A stretch of DNA of 64,000 nt from Streptomyces sp. I6 (GTDB lineage Bacteria; Actinomycetota; Actinomycetes; Streptomycetales; Streptomycetaceae): the NCBI GenBank assembly GCA_003725745.1, contig RHDP01000001.1, positions 2,139,501 through 2,203,500 on the forward strand. The letters are read 5' to 3'. Every line of letters starts with the position of its first letter. The stretch's first letter is position 1. The position numbers and the translations under genes were made by a program. Below are positions 29,310-38,429 of this stretch, one piece after another. The notes under the pieces are model-generated. The model searched no databases. It had not been told where the DNA came from and was given only the letters and a program-made list of their open reading frames with translations.

Positions 29310-30040
29310 TGTGATTCGCTCGTCGAAGGAGGAGCCCGACTCTGCCCCAACAGCCTCGCTGCGAGTACGCCGCAGACCTTCCCCGCAGCCTCCCGGTCAC
29401 CGGCTTCACGACTTCCGGGAGTTCCCCGCCCGCAACGGGCGAGTGCGCGCCGTTCCCGGCCCATATCCACCAGGTTCGAGCCAGTACGAGTGTTGAGGGG
29501 CGTTATGGCACCGGTTCCTCGCGTACTCCTCTCCGACCCGCTCACCGGACCCACGGCATCTGGCTGTTCTGCCGCAGCCCGGCTTTGTCAGGACTGCGCC
29601 TGCCAGACCGCTGCGACGGCCCAGCGACGGTGGTCTCTCACCCCCATACGAATCAACAGCGCCTCACGGCGCACGAAGACCGCCCTCAACGCCTTCGACG
29701 GCCGACTCTCCGCAGCTCGCCAGTAACCCCAACCACTCTGGTTACACCGTTCGTTTGACAGACCCGCTCAGCGTGATCAGAGCAACCAGTCGTTCCTTCG
29801 GCAGCCGCTCCGGGGGGAACTGCTATCGTTGCTTGTCGTTGGGGGTGTTGGTTGGCTGTGATGCGGCCAGGGGGAGAGAGCTCAGAGCTATGGCTCGGCA
29901 GGGTTGCATCCGAGCCTTCTTAAGATGAGTGACTCACACCGCCTTTTCGGTTTATTTTACGGTGCATACCTGCAATGGCATGCACTTGCCGTTTTCTATA
30001 CACCTGGCGGATGTGATTCCGCACTTCAGGAAGGAATTGA
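29310..30040. other. Intergenic stretch without a recognisable gene
   Basis: Short frames occur but none has a family signature or ribosome site. From about 29920 the DNA becomes distinctly less GC-rich (TTTTCGGTTTATTTTACGG and similar), which fits a promoter region for the secreted protein at 30041. No insertion-sequence end was identified. Confidence 0.5.
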
Positions 30041-30538
30041 TTGGTGATATCCCGTGCTCGGCGGTTCCTGTTCTTCGGTGTTGCCACGGCTGCCGTCGCA
30101 GGTGCTTCCACGTTTGCCTTCGCCAACATGTCTCAGGCTGCGGCTGCTGAGGAGACTCGGCCGCCCATTGCGGTAGAGGACTTCGCTTACCCTGGCGCCG
30201 CGAAGATTCTGCAGGACCGAGGGCTCAAACTGATCAAGGGTGACGGTCACATTCTGGCGGCTGCCTGTGATGAGAGCCCCAACCAGATCAGAATCTGGAC
30301 CCGGGTTGGCGATGAGGCAGACAGATTCTGTTTCCGGGCGACGGCGAGCACTGGTCACCTGACCCTGGAGGTCCCCGAAGTCTACGCACTGCAGACGGCA
30401 GACCACCCCATCAGCGCGGACCTGACCGCTGAGGGGAAGAGTGAGACGGTTGACGTGGCGAAAGACGACATGGTGGGCGTCGGTGAAGGGCTCGGGAACC
30501 CGCCAGCCGTTCTGGTCGAACTCCGGGTAACCGGCTGA
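30041..30538 (+). CDS. Small secreted protein of unknown function
   Basis: 165 residues from a GTG at 30041 with AGGAAGGAA upstream. RARRFLFFGVATAAVAGAST is a signal peptide with twin Arg near the start and a probable cut after AQAAAA-like residues (SQAAAAEE). The mature part contains KILQDRGLKLIKGDGHILAA and two Cys (AACDES, FCFRA) that could form a disulphide, and ends in a beta-rich stretch VLVELRVTG. I do not recognise a family. It lies 83 bp before the large secreted pseudo-protease gene, on the same strand, so the two products may work together outside the cell. Confidence 0.75.
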   Translation: MVISRARRFLFFGVATAAVAGASTFAFANMSQAAAAEETRPPIAVEDFAYPGAAKILQDRGLKLIKGDGHILAAACDESPNQIRIWTRVGDEADRFCFRATASTGHLTLEVPEVYALQTADHPISADLTAEGKSETVDVAKDDMVGVGEGLGNPPAVLVELRVTG

Positions 30539-30621
30539 CCCAGGGCCGCTTCTCTCCGCTGTGCGTCTGTCGGAACGAAGAGCCGCCCCAGTCCATGAAT
30601 CACGTGTATAAGGAGTCAAAA

Positions 30622-32763
30622 GTGTCTGGACCACGCCCGCCTCGCGCCGTGTTGGCCACGAGCCTGACGGCCGCTGCGGTGGCAGTCGGTACGCTCACCG
30701 CCGCACCTGTGCATGCGGTGACCGGTGATGCTGTCGCTGGCAGTGCTTATGCGTTCACTGCGAGGGTGGAGATCGGTGAGGGTGATGACAGGCGTGTCTG
30801 TACGGGTGCCCTGGTCGATACGCGTTGGGTGCTGACGGCTGCTTCGTGCTTCACCGGTGGGCTGGTGGAACTCGCTCCCGGCAGGCCGGCCGAGAAGACG
30901 GTGGTGACGATCGGCCGGGCCGATCTGACCACCACGGGCGGTCATGTCAGCGAGATCGTCGACTTGGTGCCCCGCGCGGGCCGTGACTTGGTCATGGCGC
31001 GCCTGGCGGCGCCCGCTGCCGGTATCACCCCGGTGAAGATCTCCGCGACTCCGGCCGGTCAGGGCGAGACGGTGACGGTGGCCGGATACGGCCGGACGAA
31101 GGCGGAGTGGGTGCCCAACAAGCTCCACACCGCCAGCTTCACCGTCGGCGCGGCCACGGACACCGACCTCGACATCGTTGGCAAGACCGCCGGCGACGCG
31201 ATCTGCAAGGGCGACACCGGCGGCCCGCTACTGCGCGACAACAACGGCAAGCCGGAACTCGTCGCCGTTGCCAGCCGCTCGTGGCAGGGCGGCTGCTTCG
31301 GCCAGGACGCGGCCGAGACCCGCACCGACGCCATCGCCGCGCGTGCGGACAACATCAAGCTCGGCTCGACCCTGACCACCGGCCAGCAGCTGCTGCCCGG
31401 TGACAGCCTCGTCTCCGCCACCAACCGCCTGACCATGCAGACCGACGGCAACCTGGTCATCGCCTCCAACGCGGGCAAGGTTCTGTGGTCCACGGGTACG
31501 GGCGGCAACCCGGGCGCCACCGCCCGCCTCGACACCAGCGGCAACCTCATCGTGCGCAACGCCGCCGACACGACGACTCTCTGGGAGTCCAAGACGACCG
31601 CCGCCGGCGGCCAGGCCGTCCTGACCGACCGCGGCAACCTGGTCGTCTACAACACCCAGAACCAGTCGCTGTGGTCCAGCAACACCGTCGTCCGCAACGA
31701 CATCAACGGTGACGGGCGCAGTGACATCGGCTCCTGGTACGACTTCACCGCCGGCTCGGACGCCACGTACACCTTCTTCGGCCAGGGTGACAACGGCGCG
31801 CTCAGCGCACCGTACAAGTCCTACACCGCCCCCGTGGGCGAGTGGGACGCCAGGTACATGAAGTTCGTCTCCGGCGACTTCAACGGCGACGGCCGGGGCG
31901 ACATGGCCATGCTGCGCGGCTACAGCGACGCCAGCGTGAAGGCGTTCGTCGCCCTCGGCAAGACCGACGGCGGCTTCGCCACCCCCGTCCAGGCCTGGAG
32001 CTCCCCCGCGGGCGGCCCCTTCCACTACAGCTACATGACGCCGCAGGCCGGCGACTTCAACGGCGACGGCCGTGACGACATGGCCGTCTGGTACGCCGGA
32101 GCCGACGGCACCACCAAGCTGCACACCTTCACCACCAAGACCAATGGCACCTTCAACGCCCCCGTCGCCTCCTGGTCCGCCCCCAAGGGCACCTGGCTGC
32201 GCAGCAGCACGAAGTTCGTCACCGGCGACTTCAACGGCGACGGCCGCGAAGAGCTGGGCGTGTACTACGACCAGGGCGGCAACGGGATGAAGACCTACGT
32301 CTTCACCACCCAGCCGGGCGGTACCTTCGCCAGTCCCACGCCGTGGTGGGAGACCACGCTCAAGTGGGACCAGGCCATCCCGCAGGCCGGTGACTTCAAC
32401 GGCGACGGCCACGACGACACCCTGATCTGGTACGACTACGCCGACGGCAGCGACAAGACCAGCACCATGCTGTTCGAGAAGGTCGACGGCCAGAACAGGT
32501 TCGGCTCCGCCAAGCTCACCCTCAACAGCTCCGGCGGTTTCGACGTCAAGCGCCTGCAGCTGGCGACCGGCGACTACAACGGCGACGGCCGCGACGACCT
32601 CGCCATCATGAACCACCAGAGCGACGACGCCGTCAAGATGTGGACCTGGACCGCCCGGCCCGACGCCCTCTTCAACGGCGGCCAGGCCGGCTGGGCATCC
32701 AACCCCGGCGCCTGGGTCTACACCTCCACCAAGCTCGTCAACACCTACCACACCGGCAACTAG
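30622..32763 (+). CDS. Secreted trypsin-like pseudo-protease with lectin and FG-GAP repeats
   Basis: 713 residues from the GTG at 30622 (AAGGAG seven bases upstream; the ATG at 30595 lacks one). A signal peptide ends near APVHA. A trypsin fold follows (about 35-250), but the catalytic His is Ser75 (LTAASCF instead of TAAHC) and the catalytic Ser is Thr199 (CKGDTGGPLL instead of GDSGG); only Asp122 remains. Next comes a bulb-type lectin domain (MQTDGNLVIASNAGKVLWST; DRGNLVVYNTQNQSLW), then four to five FG-GAP repeats (GDFNGDGRGDMAML and similar) with Ca-binding DxNxDG loops. Two of three catalytic residues are changed, so a binding role (cell wall, sugar or inhibitor) is more likely than proteolysis. 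The gene ends at a strong hairpin. Confidence 0.85.
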   Translation: MSGPRPPRAVLATSLTAAAVAVGTLTAAPVHAVTGDAVAGSAYAFTARVEIGEGDDRRVCTGALVDTRWVLTAASCFTGGLVELAPGRPAEKTVVTIGRADLTTTGGHVSEIVDLVPRAGRDLVMARLAAPAAGITPVKISATPAGQGETVTVAGYGRTKAEWVPNKLHTASFTVGAATDTDLDIVGKTAGDAICKGDTGGPLLRDNNGKPELVAVASRSWQGGCFGQDAAETRTDAIAARADNIKLGSTLTTGQQLLPGDSLVSATNRLTMQTDGNLVIASNAGKVLWSTGTGGNPGATARLDTSGNLIVRNAADTTTLWESKTTAAGGQAVLTDRGNLVVYNTQNQSLWSSNTVVRNDINGDGRSDIGSWYDFTAGSDATYTFFGQGDNGALSAPYKSYTAPVGEWDARYMKFVSGDFNGDGRGDMAMLRGYSDASVKAFVALGKTDGGFATPVQAWSSPAGGPFHYSYMTPQAGDFNGDGRDDMAVWYAGADGTTKLHTFTTKTNGTFNAPVASWSAPKGTWLRSSTKFVTGDFNGDGREELGVYYDQGGNGMKTYVFTTQPGGTFASPTPWWETTLKWDQAIPQAGDFNGDGHDDTLIWYDYADGSDKTSTMLFEKVDGQNRFGSAKLTLNSSGGFDVKRLQLATGDYNGDGRDDLAIMNHQSDDAVKMWTWTARPDALFNGGQAGWASNPGAWVYTSTKLVNTYHTGN

Positions 32764-32783
32764 CCACCCCCACATCGAACCGC

Positions 32784-32816
32784 GGGGGCCTGGTCACACA
32801 CAACGACCAGGCCCCC
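32784..32816 (+). terminator. Hairpin terminator after the pseudo-protease gene
   Basis: A perfect 12-bp stem (GGGGGCCTGGTC at 32784-32795 with its complement at 32805-32816) and a nine-base loop lie 20 bp after the stop codon. Confidence 0.8.
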
Positions 32817-32989
32817 ACTCGCACAACAGCGGGCCCCGCGACGCTCCGCCCGGCTCGCCATCACCCAGATGAGGCCGCCGCCCTCGTCCCGAGGACCGGT
32901 CCTCGGCGCGTCGTGCCCGGTGAGGAGCTTGCTGACCGCCTTCTCGGCAGCTCGGTACTGCTGGTGCCGTGCGACGGCCTTGACAGAAC

Positions 32990-33600
32990 GGCTGCCTCCC
33001 GACCCGTTCTGAACGGCCAGGGGGGATGACGTAGTGGCGCACGACCTTCAGCAGCGCGGCCGGACGCAGGACGACGCCTACGAGCTTGTGCCGCTCGCTG
33101 AGCTCGCCGGTGACGTCGGGTAGTTCGACGGTGAGAGTCGCCTCGTTCTCCGGCTCGATGCTCCGCCAGGGGTGGGAGTGCTCCGGCGTGGACATGACCG
33201 TGCCGAGGTACGCGGTCTCGGCCGTGGCCGCGACGAGCAGTTGCACGGTGCGGAAGAACTCCGGAACCCCGGCAGGCAGCGCCAGGTCCGTCGCGTCCCG
33301 TTCGTCGTCGGGCAGCGGGTCACCCGTGTAGTGCCGCAGGTCGAGGCCGGTGTCGAGGATGGGCCGGTGAGGAGGAGGGCGGTGCTGGCGAAGTTGGCCC
33401 TGTCTGTACCCGTGCCGAGGGATACGGACGCAACTCGGCGATGGAGCGCCTGACGTCCGTCTCGTCCATCCACCGCTTGCCGTCGGCGGCCGGAGGTTGA
33501 TGCGGCGGAGCGCCTCGCTGAGTCGACGAGGAACGGGGTATCAGCGTCGAGGACGCCGACGTCCTTGCCCGGAACGTGCGTCCAGCCCATCGCCAGGAGC
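32990..33600 (-). pseudogene. Remnant of a type I restriction enzyme R-subunit-like gene
   Basis: Pieces in three minus-strand frames line up with the N-terminal part of HsdR proteins: MGWTHVPGKDVGVLDADTPF, then WMDETDVRRSIAELRPY, then NFASTALLLTG, then ILDTGLDLRHYTGDPLPDDE, PAGVPEFFRTVQLLVAATAE, TPEHSHPWRSIEPENEATLT and GVVLRPAALLKVVRHYVI. HsdR normally continues with the helicase motor, which is absent. Several frame breaks and the missing 3' part mark it as a relic. The family call is from overall pattern, not a search. Confidence 0.45.
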
Positions 33601-33674
33601 TGCGTCCCCTCAGCTGAGTCATTCTGCGTGATGAGCGGGCGGCGGGCGAGAGTTTCAGCCGCCTGGGACCCCTG

Positions 33675-33986
33675 CTATTCGGGGTGGTCGGCGCGGCCGG
33701 GAGCGGTGTGCCGGGCACCCCGGCTCCGCGCGATGCGGTGTACGTCGCACAGGGACTCCGCGAGGCGGGCGATGACATAGCGGAGCTGTTCGGGGGTGGC
33801 GGAACGGTCGCTCAGCAGGTCGTCGGTGTGATCGAGGAGTGCGGTGGCCATGCCGAGCTGCACGCTCTCGACGTTGTCGGCGAGTCGTGAGACATAGCCG
33901 AGGCCGTCGCCGATGAGGTAGCAGGGCTTGCCCTCGGCCCCGGTCCAGGGAAGCAGGCGAGGTGCCTCCGCGGTGTGACGGATCAC
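33675..33986 (-). CDS. Conserved small Streptomyces protein (XRE-neighbour type)
   Basis: 103 residues from a GTG that overlaps the preceding gene's stop by four bases. Segments PCYLIGDGLGYVSRLADNVE, LGMATALLDHTDDLLSD and ATPEQLRYVIARLAESLCDV are helical and soluble. Genes like this are common beside XRE/DUF397 pairs in Streptomyces; function unknown to me. Second gene of a two-gene minus-strand operon divergent from the XRE regulator. Confidence 0.7.
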   Translation of the reverse strand: MIRHTAEAPRLLPWTGAEGKPCYLIGDGLGYVSRLADNVESVQLGMATALLDHTDDLLSDRSATPEQLRYVIARLAESLCDVHRIARSRGARHTAPGRADHPE

Positions 33987-34276
33987 GCCGCCACCTCCCG
34001 TCCGCGGATGACGAGCGGGCCGACGTCGACGCCTTGGACGGTGATCCAGAGAGCCCGGCGACGGAGGTGCCGGCGGCGGGCCTCGGCCTGGCGGCGCTCG
34101 TGGGCGAGGAGGTAGGGACGGACGAGAGGGCTGTCCTCGCCTCGGTAGTACGGGGCGGGAACTCGGTTGGGGCGGGGCGGACACGGCGGCCGGGGCGCGG
34201 GGCAGTGGTCCACGGGCGGCGGAGGCCACAGGAGCCTCCGAAGCGGATCGATCAGTCGGACGATACAGTGCAACAC
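33983..34276 (-). CDS. Conserved small Arg-rich protein (XRE-neighbour type)
   Basis: 97 residues. After a Pro-rich N-terminal half comes the conserved-looking part: RGEDSPLVRPYLLAHERRQA, then RRRHLRRRALWITVQGVDVG. It is translationally coupled to the 103-residue gene that follows. The pair is divergent from the XRE-DUF397 pair at 34475 with about 200 bp between starts, a layout I know from other Streptomyces chromosomes. Function unknown. Confidence 0.65.
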   Translation of the reverse strand: MLHCIVRLIDPLRRLLWPPPPVDHCPAPRPPCPPRPNRVPAPYYRGEDSPLVRPYLLAHERRQAEARRRHLRRRALWITVQGVDVGPLVIRGREVAA

Positions 34277-34474
34277 GTCGTCAACTCCTGGTTAGTTGAG
34301 GGCCACGCCCCCGGACCGTTCGCCTCGGTCGCGGGGGTCTGTGACTGCGGCTCTCCCGAGCGGCCCCGCCCGGCGAACTCGCTCTGTAGCGATTCACTCA
34401 CAGCCTGGGGCCGGTCGGGCTACCCTGACCAGGGGGTTCGATGTGACAGAGCTTTTGTCGCGAGGGAGTTGACG

Positions 34475-35269
34475 ATGAGCAACACCTACGGGGAATGGCT
34501 GAAGGCCCAACGTGAGGTCGCCGGCCTCACCCAACAGGAACTGGCCGATGCCGCGATCATGACCCGCTCGCACATCGCCCACATCGAGGCGGGCCGCCGC
34601 ATCCCGTCGAAGGAGGACGCGAGGCGGCTGGACAGGGCGTTGGGCACGGGGGACGTGCTGAGCAGCTTCCTGCCACGGGAGGACGTGGCGGTCGCCGATC
34701 GCTTCGCTGCGGCGCTCCATCTCGAGCAACAGGCCACAACGATCAGAGAGTTCGCCCTCTCTTTCGTGCCGGGCATCCTCCAGACGGAGCGCTACGCACG
34801 TGCGGTTCTCGGTTCTGCCTTCCCTCCCAAGAGCGAAGAGGAATGTGACAGGACCGTTGTCACACGTCTGCATCGAGGGAGGATCCTGGCCAACCCCGTG
34901 ACGCCCGTAGTGTGGGCGCTAATCGACGAAGCAGTGCTCCGGCGTCCGATCGGCAGCGCTGAGGTGATGGCCGAGCAGATCACCCACCTCATCCGCTTGG
35001 CAGAGTGCAAGCGCGTACGCGTACACGTCCTGCCTCTGTCGCTTGGGCACCACCCTTTGCTACAGAGCATGCTGACGCTGATGTGGTTCGAAGACCAGCC
35101 ACCGGTCGCCTATACGGAGGGCCTACACATTGGCAGGGTGCACGACACCCCAGCCCTGGTCGAACAGCTGCAAGGTGCCTACGATCTTGCCCTGAGCGAC
35201 GCACTGCCGCTGAAGGAGTCGCTCGCCCTTATGAAAGCAGCAGCGAAGGACCACAAGCATCATGGCTAA
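34475..35269 (+). CDS. XRE-family regulator with DUF5753 domain
   Basis: 264 residues from the ATG at 34475 with GAGGGAG upstream. The N-terminal helix-turn-helix is clear (EWLKAQREVAGLTQQELADA; MTRSHIAHIEAGRRIPSKED). The DUF5753 domain follows (VPGILQTERYARAVLGSAF; HVLPLSLGHHPLLQSMLTL; ALVEQLQGAYDLALSDALPL). Such regulators usually pair with a downstream DUF397 protein, and here the two genes overlap by 8 bp. They are multi-copy Streptomyces regulators often tied to development or antibiotic production. The target is unknown. Confidence 0.93.
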   Translation: MSNTYGEWLKAQREVAGLTQQELADAAIMTRSHIAHIEAGRRIPSKEDARRLDRALGTGDVLSSFLPREDVAVADRFAAALHLEQQATTIREFALSFVPGILQTERYARAVLGSAFPPKSEEECDRTVVTRLHRGRILANPVTPVVWALIDEAVLRRPIGSAEVMAEQITHLIRLAECKRVRVHVLPLSLGHHPLLQSMLTLMWFEDQPPVAYTEGLHIGRVHDTPALVEQLQGAYDLALSDALPLKESLALMKAAAKDHKHHG

Positions 35270-35477
35270 GCACATAATCTCGGACGCGTCCCTGCTGACC
35301 GGCTGGCGCAAGTCCTCGCACAGCGGGTCCGACGCCGGCAGCTGCGTTGAGGTGCTGGACGGCCACCCGTCAGGCGTCCCGGTCCGCGACTCCAAGGACC
35401 CGCATGGGCCTGCTCTGGTCTTCCAGTGCGACGCCTGGGACAGCTTCGTGGAGGCCTTGAAGGAAAGCTGCGTCTGA
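35262..35477 (+). CDS. DUF397 domain protein
   Basis: 71 residues, with the family's signature GWRKSSHSGSDAGSCVEV, VPVRDSKDPHGPALVF and a final WDSFVEALK. It overlaps the XRE regulator gene by 8 bp. DUF397 proteins act together with their XRE neighbour, probably by direct contact (established pattern; mechanism here is inference). Confidence 0.93.
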   Translation: MAKHIISDASLLTGWRKSSHSGSDAGSCVEVLDGHPSGVPVRDSKDPHGPALVFQCDAWDSFVEALKESCV

Positions 35478-35484
35478 CTCAGGC

Positions 35485-35620
35485 ACTGAGGCGGGCCGCC
35501 GCACCCCGTCAAAGGAGGACGCGCCGGAGCGACTCCCCAGCCGTTGTCGCCCGACTCCAGGGCATCTACGATCTCGCGCTGAGCGACGCTCTACCGCTGA
35601 GCAAGTCTCCGGCCAAAGCA
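35485..35620 (+). pseudogene. Deletion relic of a second XRE-DUF5753 gene
   Basis: The stretch starts with GCGGGCCGCCGCACCCCGTC, which copies the end of the helix-turn-helix of the intact regulator (near 34594, AGRRIPSKEDA). After about 40 bases it jumps to RLQGIYDLALSDALPLSKS, the C-terminus of DUF5753 (intact copy near 35160-35220). Everything between is deleted, and the 3' end joins an unrelated ATPase gene on the other strand near 35625. Confidence 0.7.
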
Positions 35621-35624
35621 GCCG

Positions 35625-36829
35625 CCGCGCGATCTGGCCCTCCAGAAGAGAGGGCACCGCACCGAAGGCACCCGCCAGGCAGGACTTCATCAGGTCCTCG
35701 TCCTCCCCCGGGGACGCCGCCGTCAGCGGGTACAGATCCGTCGCGCCTTCCTCGTCCTTCTCGGTCAGCCACACCTGCCCGGGCTCCAGCAGCCGACCGC
35801 CGCTCGGGGTGCTGAGCACGGAGGGGTCGTGCGAGGTGAAGACGAGCTGCGCCCCCCGTGGATTCGCCTGCGGGTCGTGGAACAGTCGAACGACCTCCGC
35901 GGCGAAGCGCGGGTGCAGGCTGGCATCCAGTTCGTCGACGAGCAGCACGGCGCCTTCGTCGAGGGCGAGGAGCAGGGGACCGAGCAGAGCGAACCAGGAT
36001 CGGGTACCGAAAGACTCCCGAGTCCAGTCGAAGGCCACGTCTCCCGAGGCGGAGCGGTGGGTGCGCTTGACCGTCGCAGGTCCCGTGCCCTCCTGGACGA
36101 CCTCCGCACCGGTGATTCCGAGGTCCGCGACCCGCAGCAACTCGTTGATGCGGCGCGCGCGGCTGCCGGTCGGCTCCCGCGTCGTGAAAGCCTCGCGCTG
36201 CTCGCGCTCGTCCTCCGGGTTGATCAGCCAGAGGTTGCGGCGGAACCAGTGGAAGAGCGGGGTCAGCTGCGGATGGTTGTCCGTGCCGGCCGTGGAAAGC
36301 AGCAGGGCGTTGGGCCGGGTGCGCCGCTCGAGTCCGGCCCGGTCCTTCACACGGTTTCCCGGCCAGTCGTAGACCTTGGCGCGGGACGCGTCGCGGTCCA
36401 GCCACACCTGCCGACGGCCTCGGGGACAGCTGTGCAGCCACTCGGCCTCGACCCGGTCCGCACCGAGCTCGAAGCCGTACGTCCAGCGCACGCCGTCAAG
36501 GACGAGGTCCACCTCGAAGAAGCTGGCCGACTGCTGCCCGTCCTTGTCGTTCAGGGGAAGGGAACGCGCGCGGTCCCGTCGAAGGCCGCCCAGCGTGCGT
36601 ACGAATTGATGACGGCGGCACGCATGTCCGTCATGGCGGCCAGCACGTTCGACTTGCCGGAGGCATTGGCTCCGAAGACGCCGATCAGTGGAAGTACGGC
36701 GAGTGACCGGTCACCCGCGAGCCCCACCGGGCGTGCGGACGTGCCCGGGTCGTCCTCGGCCACGACGAACGTCAGCTCCTGCTCGTCGCGCAGTGACCGC
36801 ACGTTCGCCGTGCGGAATCTCAGCAGCAT
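35625..36829 (-). pseudogene. AAA-family ATPase (RloA/OLD-like), 3'-truncated, one frameshift
   Basis: From the ATG at 36829: MLLRFRTANVRSLRDEQELT, Walker A GANASGKS, then after a one-base break near 36557 (a C missing from a C run before LNDKDGQ) the body DLVLDGVRWTYGFELGADRV, an ABC-type signature region, Walker B GAVLLVDELDASLHP and the switch LVFTSHDPSVL. These ATPases belong to the group that includes RloA and OLD-like phage-defence proteins. After LEGQIARRLLW the frame runs into the XRE relic and continues as nonsense to 35370, so the true C-terminus and any partner gene such as RloB are lost. Probably non-functional. Confidence 0.75.
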
Positions 36830-37267
36830 GCCGACCCCTCTCCGCCGCCAGAGTAGTGGGCGCGAAGGACAGCGGCTCGATCCGGACGTCGCGTCCGCCC
36901 TCTCCCGTCACCGGGGCAGCCCATGAGCACCGACACCGGCACCGGCACCGGCACCGGCACCGGCGTGTGACAGGGCCGACGTCACGTCAGGTCATCACTT
37001 CTGGTCGTCACGTCCGGTCGTCACGTCCGGCCGCCGGTGCGGATCGTCACGTGCGGGCCCACGTCCGGGCGTGACACCCGGCCGCCACGCCCGGCCGCCT
37101 CCCGCCTCCCGCCTCCCGCCTCCCGCCTCCCGCACGCGCACGTGCCCCGCATCACTCTGGACAGTTTCAACAACCGCCGGGTAACTTATTCTGAGCAAGC
37201 GCTTAGACAGCTCTGTGTGCTCGTCTGTGCCCAGCCAGTGACCCGACACCGTGCCGAGGAGGCGTCC
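36830..37267. repeat. Gene-free stretch with two microsatellites
   Basis: 36928-36965 is a 6-bp CACCGG tract (about six units) and 37097-37131 holds five perfect 7-bp GCCTCCC units. Between them GTCACGTC-type motifs recur. The last 100 bases, with CGGGTAACTTATTCTGAGCA, probably hold the promoter of the acyl-CoA dehydrogenase gene. No coding sequence is visible. Confidence 0.7.
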
Positions 37268-38425
37268 GTGCGCCGGACCGTATTCAACGAGGACCACGAA
37301 GCGTTCCGGGAGACCGTCCGCGCCTTCATCGAGGCCGAGGTCGTCCCCGTCTACGACGAGTGGTTCGCCGCCGGCCAGGCGCCGCGCGAGTTCTACGACA
37401 AGCTCGGCGAGCTCGGCATATTCGGCATCAACGTGCCCGAGGAGTTCGGCGGCGCGGGCCTGGACACCCACAAGTTCGAGGCCGTCCTCTACGAGGAGAC
37501 CGCGCGTGCGGGCGTCCACTTCGGCGGCTCCGGCGTGCATGTGCTGCTGGCCCTGCCGTACATCAAGATGCTCGCCACCGACGAGCAGAAGAAGCGCTAC
37601 CTGACGAAGTTCGTCACCGGCGAGGAGATGTGGGCGCTGGCGATGACCGAGCCGGGCACCGGCTCCGACGTCGCGGGCATGAAGACCACGGCCAAGCTGT
37701 CGGAGGACGGCACGCACTACGTCCTCAACGGCGCCAAGACGTTCATCACCGGCGGCGTCCACGCCGACCGCGTGATCGTGTGCGCCCGCACCTCCGCCCC
37801 GCGCGAGGACGACCGCCGTTTCGGCATCTCCCTCTTCGCGGTGGACAGCAAGTCCGAGGGCTACTCCATCGGCCGCAAGCTGGACAAGCTCGGCCTGCGC
37901 ACCTCCGACACCGCCGAGCTGGCGTTCGTCGACGTCAGGGTCCCGGTCGAGGACCTGCTGGGCGAGGAGAACAAGGGCTTCCACTACCTCGGCCAGAACC
38001 TGCCGTCGGAGCGCTGGGGCATCGCCTTCGGCGCGTACGCGCAGGCCAAGGCCGCGATCCGGTTCGCCAAGGAGTACACCCAGGACCGCACGGTCTTCGG
38101 CAAGACGGTCGCGTCCTTCCAGAACACCAAGTTCGAACTGGCCGCCTGCCAGGCCGAGGTGGACGCCGCCGAGGCCGTCGCCGACCGCGCCCTGGAGGCG
38201 CTGGACGCGGGCGAGCTGACCCCGGCCGAGGCCGCCTCCGCCAAGCTGTTCTGCACCGAGGTCGCCCACCGCGTCATCGACCGGTGCCTCCAGCTGCACG
38301 GCGGCTACGGCTACATGAACGAGTACCCGATCGCCCGCCTCTACGCCGACAACCGCGTCAACCGCATCTACGGCGGCACCAGCGAGGTCATGAAGTCGAT
38401 CATCGCCAAGTCGATGGGCCTCTGA
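37268..38425 (+). CDS. Acyl-CoA dehydrogenase
   Basis: 385 residues from the GTG at 37268, six bases after GAGGAGG; the frame is open further upstream but without family similarity. FAD enzyme that introduces a trans-2 double bond into acyl-CoA. Motifs: MTEPGTGSDVAGMKTTA, KTFITGG, ERWGIAFGAYAQAKAAIRFA, QLHGGYGYMNEYPIARLYAD. At the place where medium-chain enzymes have the catalytic Glu (YEGTS), this protein has Gly (YGGTSEVMK), so the base must come from the alternative position used by isovaleryl- and long-chain enzymes. The thioesterase gene follows after 4 bp, so the two are co-expressed. By recalled synteny it matches S. coelicolor acdH2. Confidence 0.92.
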   Translation: MRRTVFNEDHEAFRETVRAFIEAEVVPVYDEWFAAGQAPREFYDKLGELGIFGINVPEEFGGAGLDTHKFEAVLYEETARAGVHFGGSGVHVLLALPYIKMLATDEQKKRYLTKFVTGEEMWALAMTEPGTGSDVAGMKTTAKLSEDGTHYVLNGAKTFITGGVHADRVIVCARTSAPREDDRRFGISLFAVDSKSEGYSIGRKLDKLGLRTSDTAELAFVDVRVPVEDLLGEENKGFHYLGQNLPSERWGIAFGAYAQAKAAIRFAKEYTQDRTVFGKTVASFQNTKFELAACQAEVDAAEAVADRALEALDAGELTPAEAASAKLFCTEVAHRVIDRCLQLHGGYGYMNEYPIARLYADNRVNRIYGGTSEVMKSIIAKSMGL

Positions 38426-38429
38426 CCCT

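Noticed and set aside
14600-30000. Integrative element (integrase, tRNA attachment site) around the IS cluster
   Set aside because: No integrase, excisionase, replication gene or tRNA sequence was recognised; only individual insertion sequences.
35370-35624. C-terminal extension of the ATPase frame
   Set aside because: It is antisense to the XRE relic and DUF397 gene and has no ATPase-like sequence; read-through beyond a truncation.
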